Made by a program: the position numbers and the translations under genes | Notes under the pieces: model-generated | Databases searched by the model: none | What the model was told of the DNA's origin: nothing | The model's input: only the letters and a program-made list of their open reading frames with translations | Source: Oscillospiraceae bacterium | Lineage (GTDB): Bacteria; Bacillota; Clostridia; Oscillospirales; Oscillospiraceae | Reading direction: 5' to 3' | DNA: 64,000 nucleotides | NCBI GenBank assembly: GCA_017447645.1 | Contig: JAFSNA010000142.1 | Coordinates: forward strand, 1 to 64,000 | Shown: positions 6,659 to 14,093 of the stretch, piece after piece | Numbering within the stretch: the stretch's first letter is position 1 | Layout: the number at the start of each line of letters is the position of its first letter

Positions 6659-8140
6659 ATGAAAAGATCCAGCGGCGTTTTGATGCCGATGAGCTCGCTG
6701 CCCTCCCCCTACGGGATCGGCACGATGGGTAAAAGCGCCTATGAATTCGTTGATTTTCTCCGTCGCTCCGGCCAGCGCTACTGGCAGCTTCTCCCTCTGG
6801 GGCCGACCAGCTACGGCGACAGCCCCTACGCCTCCTTCTCCACCTTTGCCGGCAACCCCTATTACATCGACCTTGATCTGCTGATCCGCGACCGGCTGCT
6901 GAAGAAGAGCGAGGTCGAGGATCGTTTCTGGGGCGCCGAGGAGGATCGCTGCGATTACGGTGCGATCTATTACAGCCGCTTTGCCGTGCTGCGCAAGGCC
7001 TATGAGCGCGGGAAGGAGCGCTATGCCTCCGAATTTGCCGCCTTCCGCGCAGAAAACGCCTCTTGGCTCGATAACTATGCGCTGTTCATGGCGCTCAAGG
7101 CGCATTTCGGGATGCGCAGCTGGGTCGAGTGGGAGGATGAGGATATCCGCCTGCGCAAGCAGACGGCTTTGGACAAATACCGCGCCGAGCTTGCGGACGA
7201 TGTCTCCTTCTACGCCTTTCTGCAGTTCCTGTTCTTCCGCCAGTGGAACGCGCTGCGCTCCTATGCCCACGCCAGGGGCATCCAGTTCATCGGCGATGTG
7301 CCGATCTACGTCGCGCTCGACAGCGCCGACGTCTGGAGCGAGCCGAAATACTTCCAGCTCGACGAAGAGAATCTCCCCGTCGAGGTCGCCGGCTGCCCGC
7401 CCGACGCCTTTACTGCGGACGGCCAGCTCTGGGGCAACCCGCTGTACGATTACGACGAGATGAAGAAGGACGGCTTCGGCTGGTGGATCCGCCGGATCGA
7501 GGGCGTCGGCAAGCTGTACGACGTGATCCGCATCGACCATTTCCGCGGCTTTGAGAGCTACTGGGCCGTCCCCTACGGCGACGAGACCGCACGCCGCGGC
7601 CGCTGGAAGAAAGGCCCGGGCATGGACCTTGTCGGGGTGCTGACCTCGTGGTTCCATGATCTGAGCTTCATCGCGGAGGATCTCGGCTACACGACGCCGG
7701 AGGTCGAAAAGCTGCTGGCCGACTCCGGGCTGCCCGGCATGCGCGTGCTGGAATTCGGCTTCGACCCGACGGGCGACGCGCCCTATATGCCGCACAACTG
7801 TCCCAAACACAGCGTCTGCTACATCGGCACGCACGACAACGAGACCGTGCGCGGCTGGATCCGCTGCCTCAATGACCGGACGCGGCGCTTTGCGAAGGAG
7901 TACATGCACATCACAAAGGATGAGGGTTGGTGCTGGGGCATGATCCGCGCGGGCATGGCCACGCCGAGCGAGCTGTTCGTGCTGCAGATGCAGGACGCGC
8001 TGGAGCTGCCGCGCGAGGCGCGCATGAACACGCCCGGCACCGCATCCGGCAACTGGCAGTGGCGCATGAAGAGCGGCGTGCTCACCACGGAGCTGGCGAA
8101 GAAGCTGCGCGGCTATACGAAGTTGTACAGAAGAGCCTGA
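6659..8140 (+). CDS. malQ: 4-alpha-glucanotransferase (amylomaltase), GH77
   Basis: Transfers alpha-1,4-glucan segments in maltodextrin/glycogen metabolism in the cytoplasm. 493 residues, normal for bacterial MalQ. Visible GH77 features: LPSPYGIGTMG near residue 16, YWQLLPLGPTSYGDSPY, then FIGDVPIYVALDSADVW, IRIDHFRGFESYW containing the nucleophile Asp, FIAEDLGYTTPEVEKLL with the acid/base region, and IGTHDNETVRGW. The ATG at 6659 follows AAGAAGGAT. Single gene closed by a strong terminator, divergent from the sporulation operon. Confidence 0.96.
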   Translation: MKRSSGVLMPMSSLPSPYGIGTMGKSAYEFVDFLRRSGQRYWQLLPLGPTSYGDSPYASFSTFAGNPYYIDLDLLIRDRLLKKSEVEDRFWGAEEDRCDYGAIYYSRFAVLRKAYERGKERYASEFAAFRAENASWLDNYALFMALKAHFGMRSWVEWEDEDIRLRKQTALDKYRAELADDVSFYAFLQFLFFRQWNALRSYAHARGIQFIGDVPIYVALDSADVWSEPKYFQLDEENLPVEVAGCPPDAFTADGQLWGNPLYDYDEMKKDGFGWWIRRIEGVGKLYDVIRIDHFRGFESYWAVPYGDETARRGRWKKGPGMDLVGVLTSWFHDLSFIAEDLGYTTPEVEKLLADSGLPGMRVLEFGFDPTGDAPYMPHNCPKHSVCYIGTHDNETVRGWIRCLNDRTRRFAKEYMHITKDEGWCWGMIRAGMATPSELFVLQMQDALELPREARMNTPGTASGNWQWRMKSGVLTTELAKKLRGYTKLYRRA

Positions 8141-8149
8141 TTTTTCAGC

Positions 8150-8189
8150 AAAAAAGACTGCGTCACGGAAACGTGACGCAGTCTTTTTT
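8150..8189. terminator. Bidirectional terminator after malQ
   Basis: Perfect 18-bp stem (8150-8167 with 8172-8189) around a GAAA loop, with A6 on one side and T6 on the other, serving malQ and the convergent 8200 gene. Confidence 0.9.
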
Positions 8190-8199
8190 GCTGCTTTCC

Positions 8200-8688
8200 T
8201 CAGGAAAAATGAATGACGCCGAAGGTGACGCCCGTCATGATGGCCGCGGCGATGAGCACGCCGATGATGATCGACGGCATCGCCCGTTTGAGATCCAGCC
8301 CCATCAGCGCCGCGACAAGAGCGCCCGTCCAGGCGCCGGTGCCGGGCAGCGGGATCGCGACGAGCAGGCAGAGCCCGATGGCGCCGTATTTCTTGACGAC
8401 CTCGCTTTTCAAATGTGCGCGTTCCTCCAGCCGCGTGATGAAGCCGTCCATCTTTTTCAGCCTTGCGCGGAGGAACGCAAAGACATTTTTGATGAACAGG
8501 ATAATGAACGGCACGGGAAGCAGATTCCCCACGACCGCCGAGAGCAGCGCCAGCGGATAGAGCTTTCCGGTCAGCCCGATCGCCATGCCGTAAGGCAGTC
8601 CCAGTCTCAGCTCCACGACGGGAAGCATCGAGATCAGGAAGGTCATCGTCATCTTGCCGATGATCGTATCAGTCAGCCATGTGATCAT
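8200..8688 (-). CDS. Small multidrug-export-type membrane protein
   Basis: 162 residues resembling the putative small multidrug export family: TFLISMLPVVELRLGLPYGMAIG in the first third, then GNLLPVPFIILF and, near the end, IGLCLLVAIPLPGTGAWTGALVAALMG. About four membrane segments. The ATG at 8688 has GGAGG six bases upstream; a longer reading to 8754 would run deep into the preceding gene. The start overlaps the end of the GtrA-family gene by 20 bases, implying coupled translation. Transport function in this family is not well proven. Confidence 0.75.
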   Translation of the reverse strand: MITWLTDTIIGKMTMTFLISMLPVVELRLGLPYGMAIGLTGKLYPLALLSAVVGNLLPVPFIILFIKNVFAFLRARLKKMDGFITRLEERAHLKSEVVKKYGAIGLCLLVAIPLPGTGAWTGALVAALMGLDLKRAMPSIIIGVLIAAAIMTGVTFGVIHFS

Positions 8689-9103
8689 CCGTATCCTCCG
8701 ACTTGCTTGATTGAAAGGCAAAAAACCTCTGTCCGAGATAATTGAGCACCACATACAGCCCCATGCCGACGATCATGGCGGCATTGGTCTGCAGCTTTTC
8801 GCCCGCTCCGGCGAGGAGCCGCAGCGTAAGCGGCTTGGCCAGGCCGTAGGCGATCAGCCAGCAAAGGGCCACCGTCAGCGCGAAGCGCAGGACCTGCGCC
8901 CATGAGCGTTCACGGTTCCGGAAGGTGAAATACTTGTTCAGAAAATAACTGACCGTCCCGCCGACGAGATAATTCGCCGCCGAGCTGAGCCAGTATGAGC
9001 AGCCCGCCAGATTGTAAAGCAGAAACATGACGAGCGCGCCGATGAGCGTGTTGATCACGCCGACCAGCAGGAATTTCGGTATGGTTACATCAAAAAACTT
9101 CAT
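8669..9103 (-). CDS. GtrA-family membrane protein
   Basis: 144 residues with four membrane segments and the GtrA pattern: KFLLVGVINTLIGALVMFLLYN at the start (read in two halves), AANYLVGGTVSYFLNKYFTFRN in the middle, and ALCWLIAYGLAKPL and GLYVVLNYLGQRFFAFQ later. Members are thought to flip or present undecaprenyl-linked sugars for glycosylation of envelope polymers. The ATG at 9103 follows GAGGATCGCTT. It is usually found with glycosyltransferases, but none is adjacent here. Confidence 0.85.
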   Translation of the reverse strand: MKFFDVTIPKFLLVGVINTLIGALVMFLLYNLAGCSYWLSSAANYLVGGTVSYFLNKYFTFRNRERSWAQVLRFALTVALCWLIAYGLAKPLTLRLLAGAGEKLQTNAAMIVGMGLYVVLNYLGQRFFAFQSSKSEDTDDHMAD

Positions 9104-9270
9104 AAGCGATCCTCGGCGCATTATACCACATCCCATATCATTATTCAACAATCCGCCGGAAAAATGCTTTTTCGCCCCCCCCGCCCGGCGCCTGCGGCGC
9201 AGGGCCGGGCCTGCATGGATCGCCCGACCGCGGGAAAACGCGCTCTGGATCCGTAAGGGGGAAAAAAAAC

Positions 9271-9299
9271 TTGCACTGCGGCGGAATCTATGCTAAATT
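9271..9299 (+). promoter_or_regulatory. Promoter of the glycine riboswitch transcript
   Basis: TTGCAC (9271-9276), 17 bp, TAAATT (9294-9299), about 80 bases before the aptamer. Confidence 0.5.
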
Positions 9300-9380
9300 G
9301 TGTGCATGCATGAATACTGTGCGAGTTGAATCCGGCAGAAGACGCCGCCGTATCGGCGGGGCCGACCGCGGGGGGATCGC

Positions 9381-9467
9381 GCTCTGGAGAAGCTCACACC
9401 CGATGTGAGGGCCGAAGGTGCAAGGCCTTGCGTTGCAAGGCGAATCTCTCAGGCAAAAGGACAGAGC
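9381..9467 (+). ncRNA. Glycine riboswitch aptamer (single)
   Basis: Conserved glycine-riboswitch core: GGCCGAAGGTGCAAGG near 9409-9424 and AATCTCTCAGGCAAAAGGAC near 9443-9462, enclosed by a P1 stem GCTCTG (9381-9386) with CAGAGC (9462-9467). Internal stems are CTCAC/GTGAG and CCTTGC/GCAAGG. Only one full core is visible. The upstream 80 bases contain a GC hairpin (CCGCCG/CGGCGG) but not a second conserved core, so this is a singlet, possibly with a ghost aptamer. It precedes an alanine/glycine:cation symporter, the usual glycine-controlled target. Confidence 0.9.
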
Positions 9468-9506
9468 TGAATTCCGCGAAATGACGTGGGCCTTTTGTTT
9501 GTATTT

Positions 9507-9557
9507 GCCGGGCTTCTCCGAACTGGGAGAGGCTCTGTTTCTTCTCCGGCGCTTTTT
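9507..9557 (+). terminator. Candidate riboswitch expression platform (terminator hairpin)
   Basis: GCCGG (9507-9511) can pair with CCGGC (9546-9550), enclosing CTTCTCC/GGGAGAG, and is followed by GCTTTTT (9551-9557) just before the Shine-Dalgarno at 9569-9575. This fits a transcription terminator controlled by the aptamer; the antiterminator pairing is not resolved by eye. Confidence 0.5.
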
Positions 9558-9583
9558 CAGTGAGAATTGAGGAGGAAAAAACT

Positions 9584-11011
9584 ATGACACTCAGCGAATT
9601 CATTACCAGACTGGACGACATCGCCTGGGGTTCGGTCGTGCTCTGTCTGCTGGTCGGCGTCGGCCTGATCCTCAGCATCAGCACCCGCTTCCTGCAGTTC
9701 CGCAAGTTCGGCTACGCCATGAAGAACACCATCGGCAAGGTGTTCAAGAAGCAGAAGGCCGGCAAGGGCGAGGTCACGCCGCTTCAGGCCCTGACCACCG
9801 CGCTGGCCGCCACCGTCGGCACCGGCAACATCGCCGGCGTCACCGGCGCCATCGTGATCGGCGGCCCGGGCGCCGTCTTCTGGATGTGGATCTCCGCCCT
9901 CGTGGGTATGTGCACCAAATTCTCCGAGGTCGTCCTCGCCGTCAAGTACCGCGAGCGCAACGACAAGGGCGACTGGGTCGGCGGTCCGATGTATTACATC
10001 AAGAACGGTCTGGGCAAGGGCTTCGGCTGGCTGAGCGTACTGTTCTGCATCTTCGGCTTCCTCGCCGCCTTCGGCATCGGCAACGCCACGCAGGTGCAGT
10101 CCATCGGCGAGGCGATCGGCTCTGCCATCAACGCGCTCGGCGGCAACGTACAGGGGACGATGATCTCCTTTGCGGGCAACGAGTTCACGCTGTGCAACCT
10201 GATTGTCGGCATCGTCGTCGCAGCCGTCGTCGCGCTGGTCCTCTTCGGCGGCATCAAGCGCATCGGCTCCGTCACCGAGAAGATCGTCCCGGTCATGGCC
10301 GTTATCTACATCATCTCCACGCTGGTCGTCATCTTCGCCAACATCGGCCACATCGGCCAGGTCTTCGGCATGATCTTCAAGGGCGCCTTCAACGCCGAGG
10401 CCGCGCTGGGCGGCGCCTTCGGCATCACGATCTCCACCTCCATCACCAAGGGCATCGCCCGCGGCTGCTTCTCCAACGAGGCCGGTCTCGGCTCCGCGCC
10501 CATGGCCCACGCCGCCACCAGCGAGACCGATCCGGTCAAGCAGGGCTTCTTCGGGATCTTCGAGGTCTTCATGGACACCATCGTGATCTGCACCCTGACC
10601 GCGCTCACCGTGCTCTGCGCCGCCTGCGCCGGCAGCGTCGACATCGCCTGGGGCACCAGCGGCGGCGCCGCGATCGTCTCCGCCGCGCTCAACAGCGTCC
10701 TCGGCGGCGGCGTTGGCTCCATTATCCTGGCGCTCTGTCTGGCCCTGTTCGCGCTGTCCACGGTCCTGAGCTGGAGCCTCTACGGAACCCGCTGCTTTGA
10801 GTATCTTTTCGGCACCAGGGCCAGCATCGGCTACAAGATCGTGTTCATCCTCTTCGCCATCGTCGGCGCCACGATGTCCCTCAGCGACGCCTGGAACCTG
10901 GCTGACGCGCTCAACGGCTTTATGGCGATTCCGAACCTCATCGCCATCCTGACGCTCAGTCCTGTGATCATCAAGCTGGTGCGCGAGTATTTCAACGAGA
11001 AGGCCAAGTAA
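9584..11011 (+). CDS. Alanine/glycine:cation symporter (AGCS family)
   Basis: Sodium- or proton-coupled uptake of glycine or alanine. 475 residues with about 11 membrane segments and AGCS signatures: TPLQALTTALAATVGTGNIAGV, GGPGAVFWMWISALVGMCTKFSE (read in halves), GGPMYYIKNGLG, and GCFSNEAGLGSAPMAHAAT. The ATG at 9584 has GGAGG eight bases upstream; an upstream GTG at 9560 is unlikely because it overlaps the riboswitch terminator. Control by the glycine riboswitch suggests glycine is the physiological substrate. Confidence 0.95.
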   Translation: MTLSEFITRLDDIAWGSVVLCLLVGVGLILSISTRFLQFRKFGYAMKNTIGKVFKKQKAGKGEVTPLQALTTALAATVGTGNIAGVTGAIVIGGPGAVFWMWISALVGMCTKFSEVVLAVKYRERNDKGDWVGGPMYYIKNGLGKGFGWLSVLFCIFGFLAAFGIGNATQVQSIGEAIGSAINALGGNVQGTMISFAGNEFTLCNLIVGIVVAAVVALVLFGGIKRIGSVTEKIVPVMAVIYIISTLVVIFANIGHIGQVFGMIFKGAFNAEAALGGAFGITISTSITKGIARGCFSNEAGLGSAPMAHAATSETDPVKQGFFGIFEVFMDTIVICTLTALTVLCAACAGSVDIAWGTSGGAAIVSAALNSVLGGGVGSIILALCLALFALSTVLSWSLYGTRCFEYLFGTRASIGYKIVFILFAIVGATMSLSDAWNLADALNGFMAIPNLIAILTLSPVIIKLVREYFNEKAK

Positions 11012-11025
11012 AGAACCGCAAGATC

Positions 11026-11055
11026 CGCGGGGCGGTCCTCCGCCCCGCGTTTTTT
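11026..11055 (+). terminator. Terminator after the symporter
   Basis: Ten-base GC stem CGCGGGGCGG (11026-11035) with CCGCCCCGCG (11040-11049), loop TCCT, followed by T6. Confidence 0.9.
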
Positions 11056-11075
11056 CATGAATTGGAAAAAAAGGC

Positions 11076-11107
11076 TTGCTTTTTTCATCCCCGTGTGCTA
11101 ATATAAT
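11076..11107 (+). promoter_or_regulatory. Promoter for tRNA-Pro
   Basis: TTGCTT (11076-11081), 17 bp, TAATAT (11099-11104), overlapping a TATAAT at 11102-11107. The tRNA begins 24 bases further on. Confidence 0.5.
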
Positions 11108-11130
11108 CGGGCGCTGAAGAAAGCGCATTT

Positions 11131-11206
11131 CCGGGTGTAGCGCAGTTGGTAGCGCGCTTGAATGGGGTTCAAGAGGCCGCTAGTTCGAATCTAGTCACTC
11201 GGACCA
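11131..11206 (+). tRNA. tRNA-Pro(GGG)
   Basis: 76 bases including an encoded CCA. The acceptor CCGGGTG pairs with CACTCGG (one G-T); D arm GCGCAGTTGGTAGCGC; anticodon stem CTTGA/TCAAG around loop ATGGGGT, giving anticodon GGG (positions 34-36), which reads CCC/CCU proline codons; T arm CTAG-TTCGAAT-CTAG. Followed at once by a hairpin terminator. Confidence 0.95.
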
Positions 11207-11242
11207 AGAAAAGCAGGGTATCATTTGATACCCTGCTTTTCT
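11207..11242. terminator. Terminator after tRNA-Pro
   Basis: 17-base arms (11207-11223 with 11226-11242) containing AGCAGGGTATCA and its complement, with a T-rich end (GCTTTTCTT). It begins one base after the CCA. Confidence 0.85.
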
Positions 11243-11259
11243 TAATTCTAGCGGATACA

Positions 11260-11277
11260 CGAACTAGCGGCCTCTTG
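11260..11277 (-). repeat. Inverted 18-base copy of tRNA-Pro interior
   Basis: 11260-11277 is the exact reverse complement of 11170-11187 of the tRNA (anticodon-stem 3' side, variable loop and start of the T arm: CAAGAGGCCGCTAGTTCG). Resemblance continues weakly beyond it (TTGAAT on the minus strand). It looks like a tRNA fragment left by recombination at the tRNA. The rest of 11245-11437 has no gene I can support. Confidence 0.8.
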
Positions 11278-11437
11278 CAATTCAATCATGGCCGCAAAGC
11301 GGCCTGGGCGGCAATTTTCATTTTCCGCTTGTGCTGGCGCCTCTTCGATGATAGTATAACTCGATGAAGGCATCGGCAGCATCATCTGAAAAGCACCGCC
11401 GAGAACACCATTCCCGTAAAGCGAGATGAGATCAAAC

Positions 11438-11854
11438 ATGATGAACATGAATTTCAAATACGTTCGGATCGAGGGCAAGGAGCTTGCAAGAAACACGATG
11501 CACGCAAAGGGCGTTTTCAGCATGTGCTGGCAGCTCGTACAAAACGACGTGATGGAGAAAGAGGACGCGGAGCTGTTCAAGGAGATCGACTCCTGGTTCG
11601 CCGAGCATCTTCCCTGGCCGCCGCAATGCAAAAATCAGGAGCCCGTCATCTGCTGGTTCAAGACGGACAATTCCGATGAAATGCTCAAAATGATCCGACC
11701 CGCGCTCTGGCTGCTCGAACGATACAGCCATCCCTTCTTTCTCGTTTACACGAACTCCCCCGGTGAGATCGTATACGAAGACCAGTATCAGATCGCCGCG
11801 AAGGCGGACGGTTTTCTTCAGATAGACGACCTGCAGAAGCCCTGGTCCAAATAA
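11438..11854 (+). CDS. Hypothetical protein of unknown function
   Basis: About 138 residues; soluble, no signal or membrane segment. Contains FKYVRIEGKELARNTMHAKG, a Trp- and acid-rich middle (AELFKEIDSWFAEHLPWPPQ), CWFKTDNSDEMLKMIRPALW and a C-terminal EIVYEDQYQIAAKAD. Starts at 11426, 11438, 11441 and 11447 are all possible; only weak purine-rich sequence precedes them. I do not recognise the family. Its place just downstream of a tRNA with a recombined tRNA fragment suggests it could be accessory cargo (inference). Confidence 0.6.
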   Translation: MMNMNFKYVRIEGKELARNTMHAKGVFSMCWQLVQNDVMEKEDAELFKEIDSWFAEHLPWPPQCKNQEPVICWFKTDNSDEMLKMIRPALWLLERYSHPFFLVYTNSPGEIVYEDQYQIAAKADGFLQIDDLQKPWSK

Positions 11855-11864
11855 GAAAAAACAC

Positions 11865-11902
11865 AGCGAAAGCAGACCATCTTCAGATAGTCTGCTTTCG
11901 CT
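11865..11902. terminator. Terminator between the hypothetical gene and fbp
   Basis: AGCGAAAGCAGAC (11865-11877) pairs with GTCTGCTTTCGCT (11890-11902) and is followed by TTTCTG; A-rich on the other side, so it can serve both convergent genes. Confidence 0.8.
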
Positions 11903-11925
11903 TTTCTGCGCTGAATCACAGCCGC

Positions 11926-13911
11926 TCAATGATCCTCCTTGACCGCGCCGTCGCGATAGGCGTCCAGCAGGAGGCGCAGATCGGCGATGCGCTTTCGGAT
12001 CTCCTCGCCGATGTCGGTCTCGCCGATCTTCTGTCTCGACTCCATGCGCTCGAAAAGATTTGTGGTAGAGGAAATGTCGTAGTTTTCCCGGATCGCACGT
12101 TCTCTTCCCACAAAGGGCTGGTGCGCCACGATGCGCAGGGAGCGGGAATTGTAGATCAGCGTATAGCCCGCGATGCCGGAGGTCGGCTGATAGGCCTTGC
12201 AGAAGCCGCCGTCGATGACGATCAGCTTGCCGCCGCCCTTGATCGGGCTCTCCCCTTTCCTCGCCTTGACGGGGACGTGGCCGTTGATGATATGGCAGTG
12301 CGGCCCCTCCAGGCCGAATTCCCGCAGGATCTTATCACAGATCTCCGGATCCTCGTAGAGCTTGTAATAGGCGTTCTTGGGCTCCGCCCAGGCGCTTTTG
12401 TCGGCGATCAGGCGGCGCTCGAAGGTCGTCATGCGGTCGCGCCCGAAGATCGGGCTGTTGCGTCCGGCCCAGAGGAACCAGAGAAAGTCCATGCCGAGCA
12501 TACGCTCGCGCGTGCCGTTCTTGTAGTAATACGCCTGCCGCGCGGCCACGTCGCAAAAGTCCAGAAAGGCCTTGCCGCTGCGCTCGACGCCGTCCAGACG
12601 GAAGCTGAGGAAGCTGCCCGTCTCATCCATCGGGATGCAGCCGTGGAAAAGAAGGTTGCCGTTGCAGATCTTATAGATGCCGCCCCTGGAATAAAGGAAG
12701 CGCACATGCCGCTGCAGCTTTTCGCTGTGACGGAATGAGGCCGTAAGCTGATCGATCACAGCGTTTTCCTCCGGCGTAAGCGCGTAGGGATCGCGCGGAT
12801 CGACCGTCGGGAAATCCGTGTCCTCCAGCGGGTAAGTCACGCCTCCGATGCTGATGCATTTGTTTTCATAGTCGATCTTTTCCAGCAGCAGGCGGTCGTC
12901 CATGCCGTATTCCGGGTGACGGAGGATCTTCTGTCCCTCCAGCTTGAAGAGGATGACGGTGATCGCCTTGTACATGCGGGCGGAGAGCAGCCTGTCCTTC
13001 TCGGAGACGCTTCCTGCCTCGTCGTCCATGAGCTTGACGGCAAACCGGGACACGTCGTGGTGCTTGTAGGCCTCGTTGGCGAAGACCGAAAGGGGGCGCA
13101 GGGAGATGCCGTAACCGGTCTCCAAGACCTCAAGGTTGTTGTAGTGGATGGAGTTGGCCAGCACCGTAGCTACCAGCGTGCGGCTGCCGGAGGCGGCGCC
13201 CATCCACAGGACGTCGTGATTGCCCCATTGAATATCCACGCTGTGGTGCTTCAGCAGCGAGTCCATCACGATATCCGCGCGGGGCCCGCGGTCGAAAATA
13301 TCGCCCACGAGATGCAGCTGATCCACGGCCGCCCATTTGATGAGCTCGCAGACGGCAGCGATGAAATCCGGCGCCTGACCGATCTCGATGATGGTGGAGA
13401 TGATGTTTTCGAAATAATCCCGCTTGTCGGCATCCTCGCCGTCCGTATAGAGCAGCTCCTCCATGATGTAGGCGTAGTCCTCCGGCAGCGCCTTGCGCAC
13501 CTTGGAGCGGGAGTATCGCTCGGAGGTCAGCCGCGCCAGCGCGATCAGGCGGTGTAGGGTGATGTCATACCAGGCGTCCAGATCCGGGATCTCCGGCTTG
13601 AGCAGCTCCAGCTTTTCCTTTGGATAATACACCAGCGTCGCAAGCTGCCTTCTCTCCTCCTCCGGGATCGAATCGGCAAAGAGCAGATCGATCCGCTCCC
13701 GCACCACGCCAGAGCAGGAATTGAGGATGTGGAGAAAGGCCTCATGCTCGCCGTGAATGTCGGAGATGAAGTGCTCGCAGCCCTTGGGAAGATTCAAAAT
13801 GGCCTGCAGATTGACGATCTCCGTTCCCGCCGCGCGTACCGTGGGGTAGGTGCGCGAGAGCAGGGTCAGATAGCGCAGTTCCTCGGATGTATAGCTTCGA
13901 TGCAGTTTCAT
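11926..13911 (-). CDS. fbp: Fructose-1,6-bisphosphatase class III
   Basis: Gluconeogenic phosphatase of the Firmicutes-specific class III, a calcineurin-like metallophosphoesterase. 661 residues, the usual size. Metal-site motifs: FISDIHGEHEAF near residue 48, LVGDIFDRGPRADIVMD, and IQWGNHDVLWMGAASGS; later CHIINGHVPVKARKGESP and GGKLIVIDGGFCKAYQ. The ATG at 13911 follows GGGAGAGGACGACGAT; an ATG six codons earlier lacks a ribosome-binding site. Stands alone between two hairpins. Confidence 0.95.
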   Translation of the reverse strand: MKLHRSYTSEELRYLTLLSRTYPTVRAAGTEIVNLQAILNLPKGCEHFISDIHGEHEAFLHILNSCSGVVRERIDLLFADSIPEEERRQLATLVYYPKEKLELLKPEIPDLDAWYDITLHRLIALARLTSERYSRSKVRKALPEDYAYIMEELLYTDGEDADKRDYFENIISTIIEIGQAPDFIAAVCELIKWAAVDQLHLVGDIFDRGPRADIVMDSLLKHHSVDIQWGNHDVLWMGAASGSRTLVATVLANSIHYNNLEVLETGYGISLRPLSVFANEAYKHHDVSRFAVKLMDDEAGSVSEKDRLLSARMYKAITVILFKLEGQKILRHPEYGMDDRLLLEKIDYENKCISIGGVTYPLEDTDFPTVDPRDPYALTPEENAVIDQLTASFRHSEKLQRHVRFLYSRGGIYKICNGNLLFHGCIPMDETGSFLSFRLDGVERSGKAFLDFCDVAARQAYYYKNGTRERMLGMDFLWFLWAGRNSPIFGRDRMTTFERRLIADKSAWAEPKNAYYKLYEDPEICDKILREFGLEGPHCHIINGHVPVKARKGESPIKGGGKLIVIDGGFCKAYQPTSGIAGYTLIYNSRSLRIVAHQPFVGRERAIRENYDISSTTNLFERMESRQKIGETDIGEEIRKRIADLRLLLDAYRDGAVKEDH

Positions 13912-14035
13912 ATCGTCGTCCTCTCCCATGCCGCGGTCTCAGCAAAGCTCACGCTCCGCCGACATGGCGTTTTTTCACAGGTCAAAGTTCTCCGGGCTGC
14001 GGATCTTCCGGCCCGGAAAAGAAAAGGGCCTCTCG

Positions 14036-14078
14036 GGCAATAAAAGCAGACCATTGAACATGGGCTGCTTTTATTGCC
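14036..14078. terminator. Hairpin after the MscS-fusion gene
   Basis: GGCAATAAAAGCAG (14036-14049) pairs with CTGCTTTTATTGCC (14065-14078), a 14-bp stem with a 15-base loop, 15 bases past the leftward stop codon at 14094. No clear T-run outside the stem, so termination is likely but weak. Confidence 0.55.
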
Positions 14079-14093
14079 GTCGAGCACCGGAGA

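Noticed and set aside
11248..11439. A small minus-strand protein starting at 11439 and ending in the inverted tRNA fragment
   Set aside because: No ribosome-binding site, overlaps the start of the plus-strand gene, and its C-terminus is simply translated tRNA sequence.
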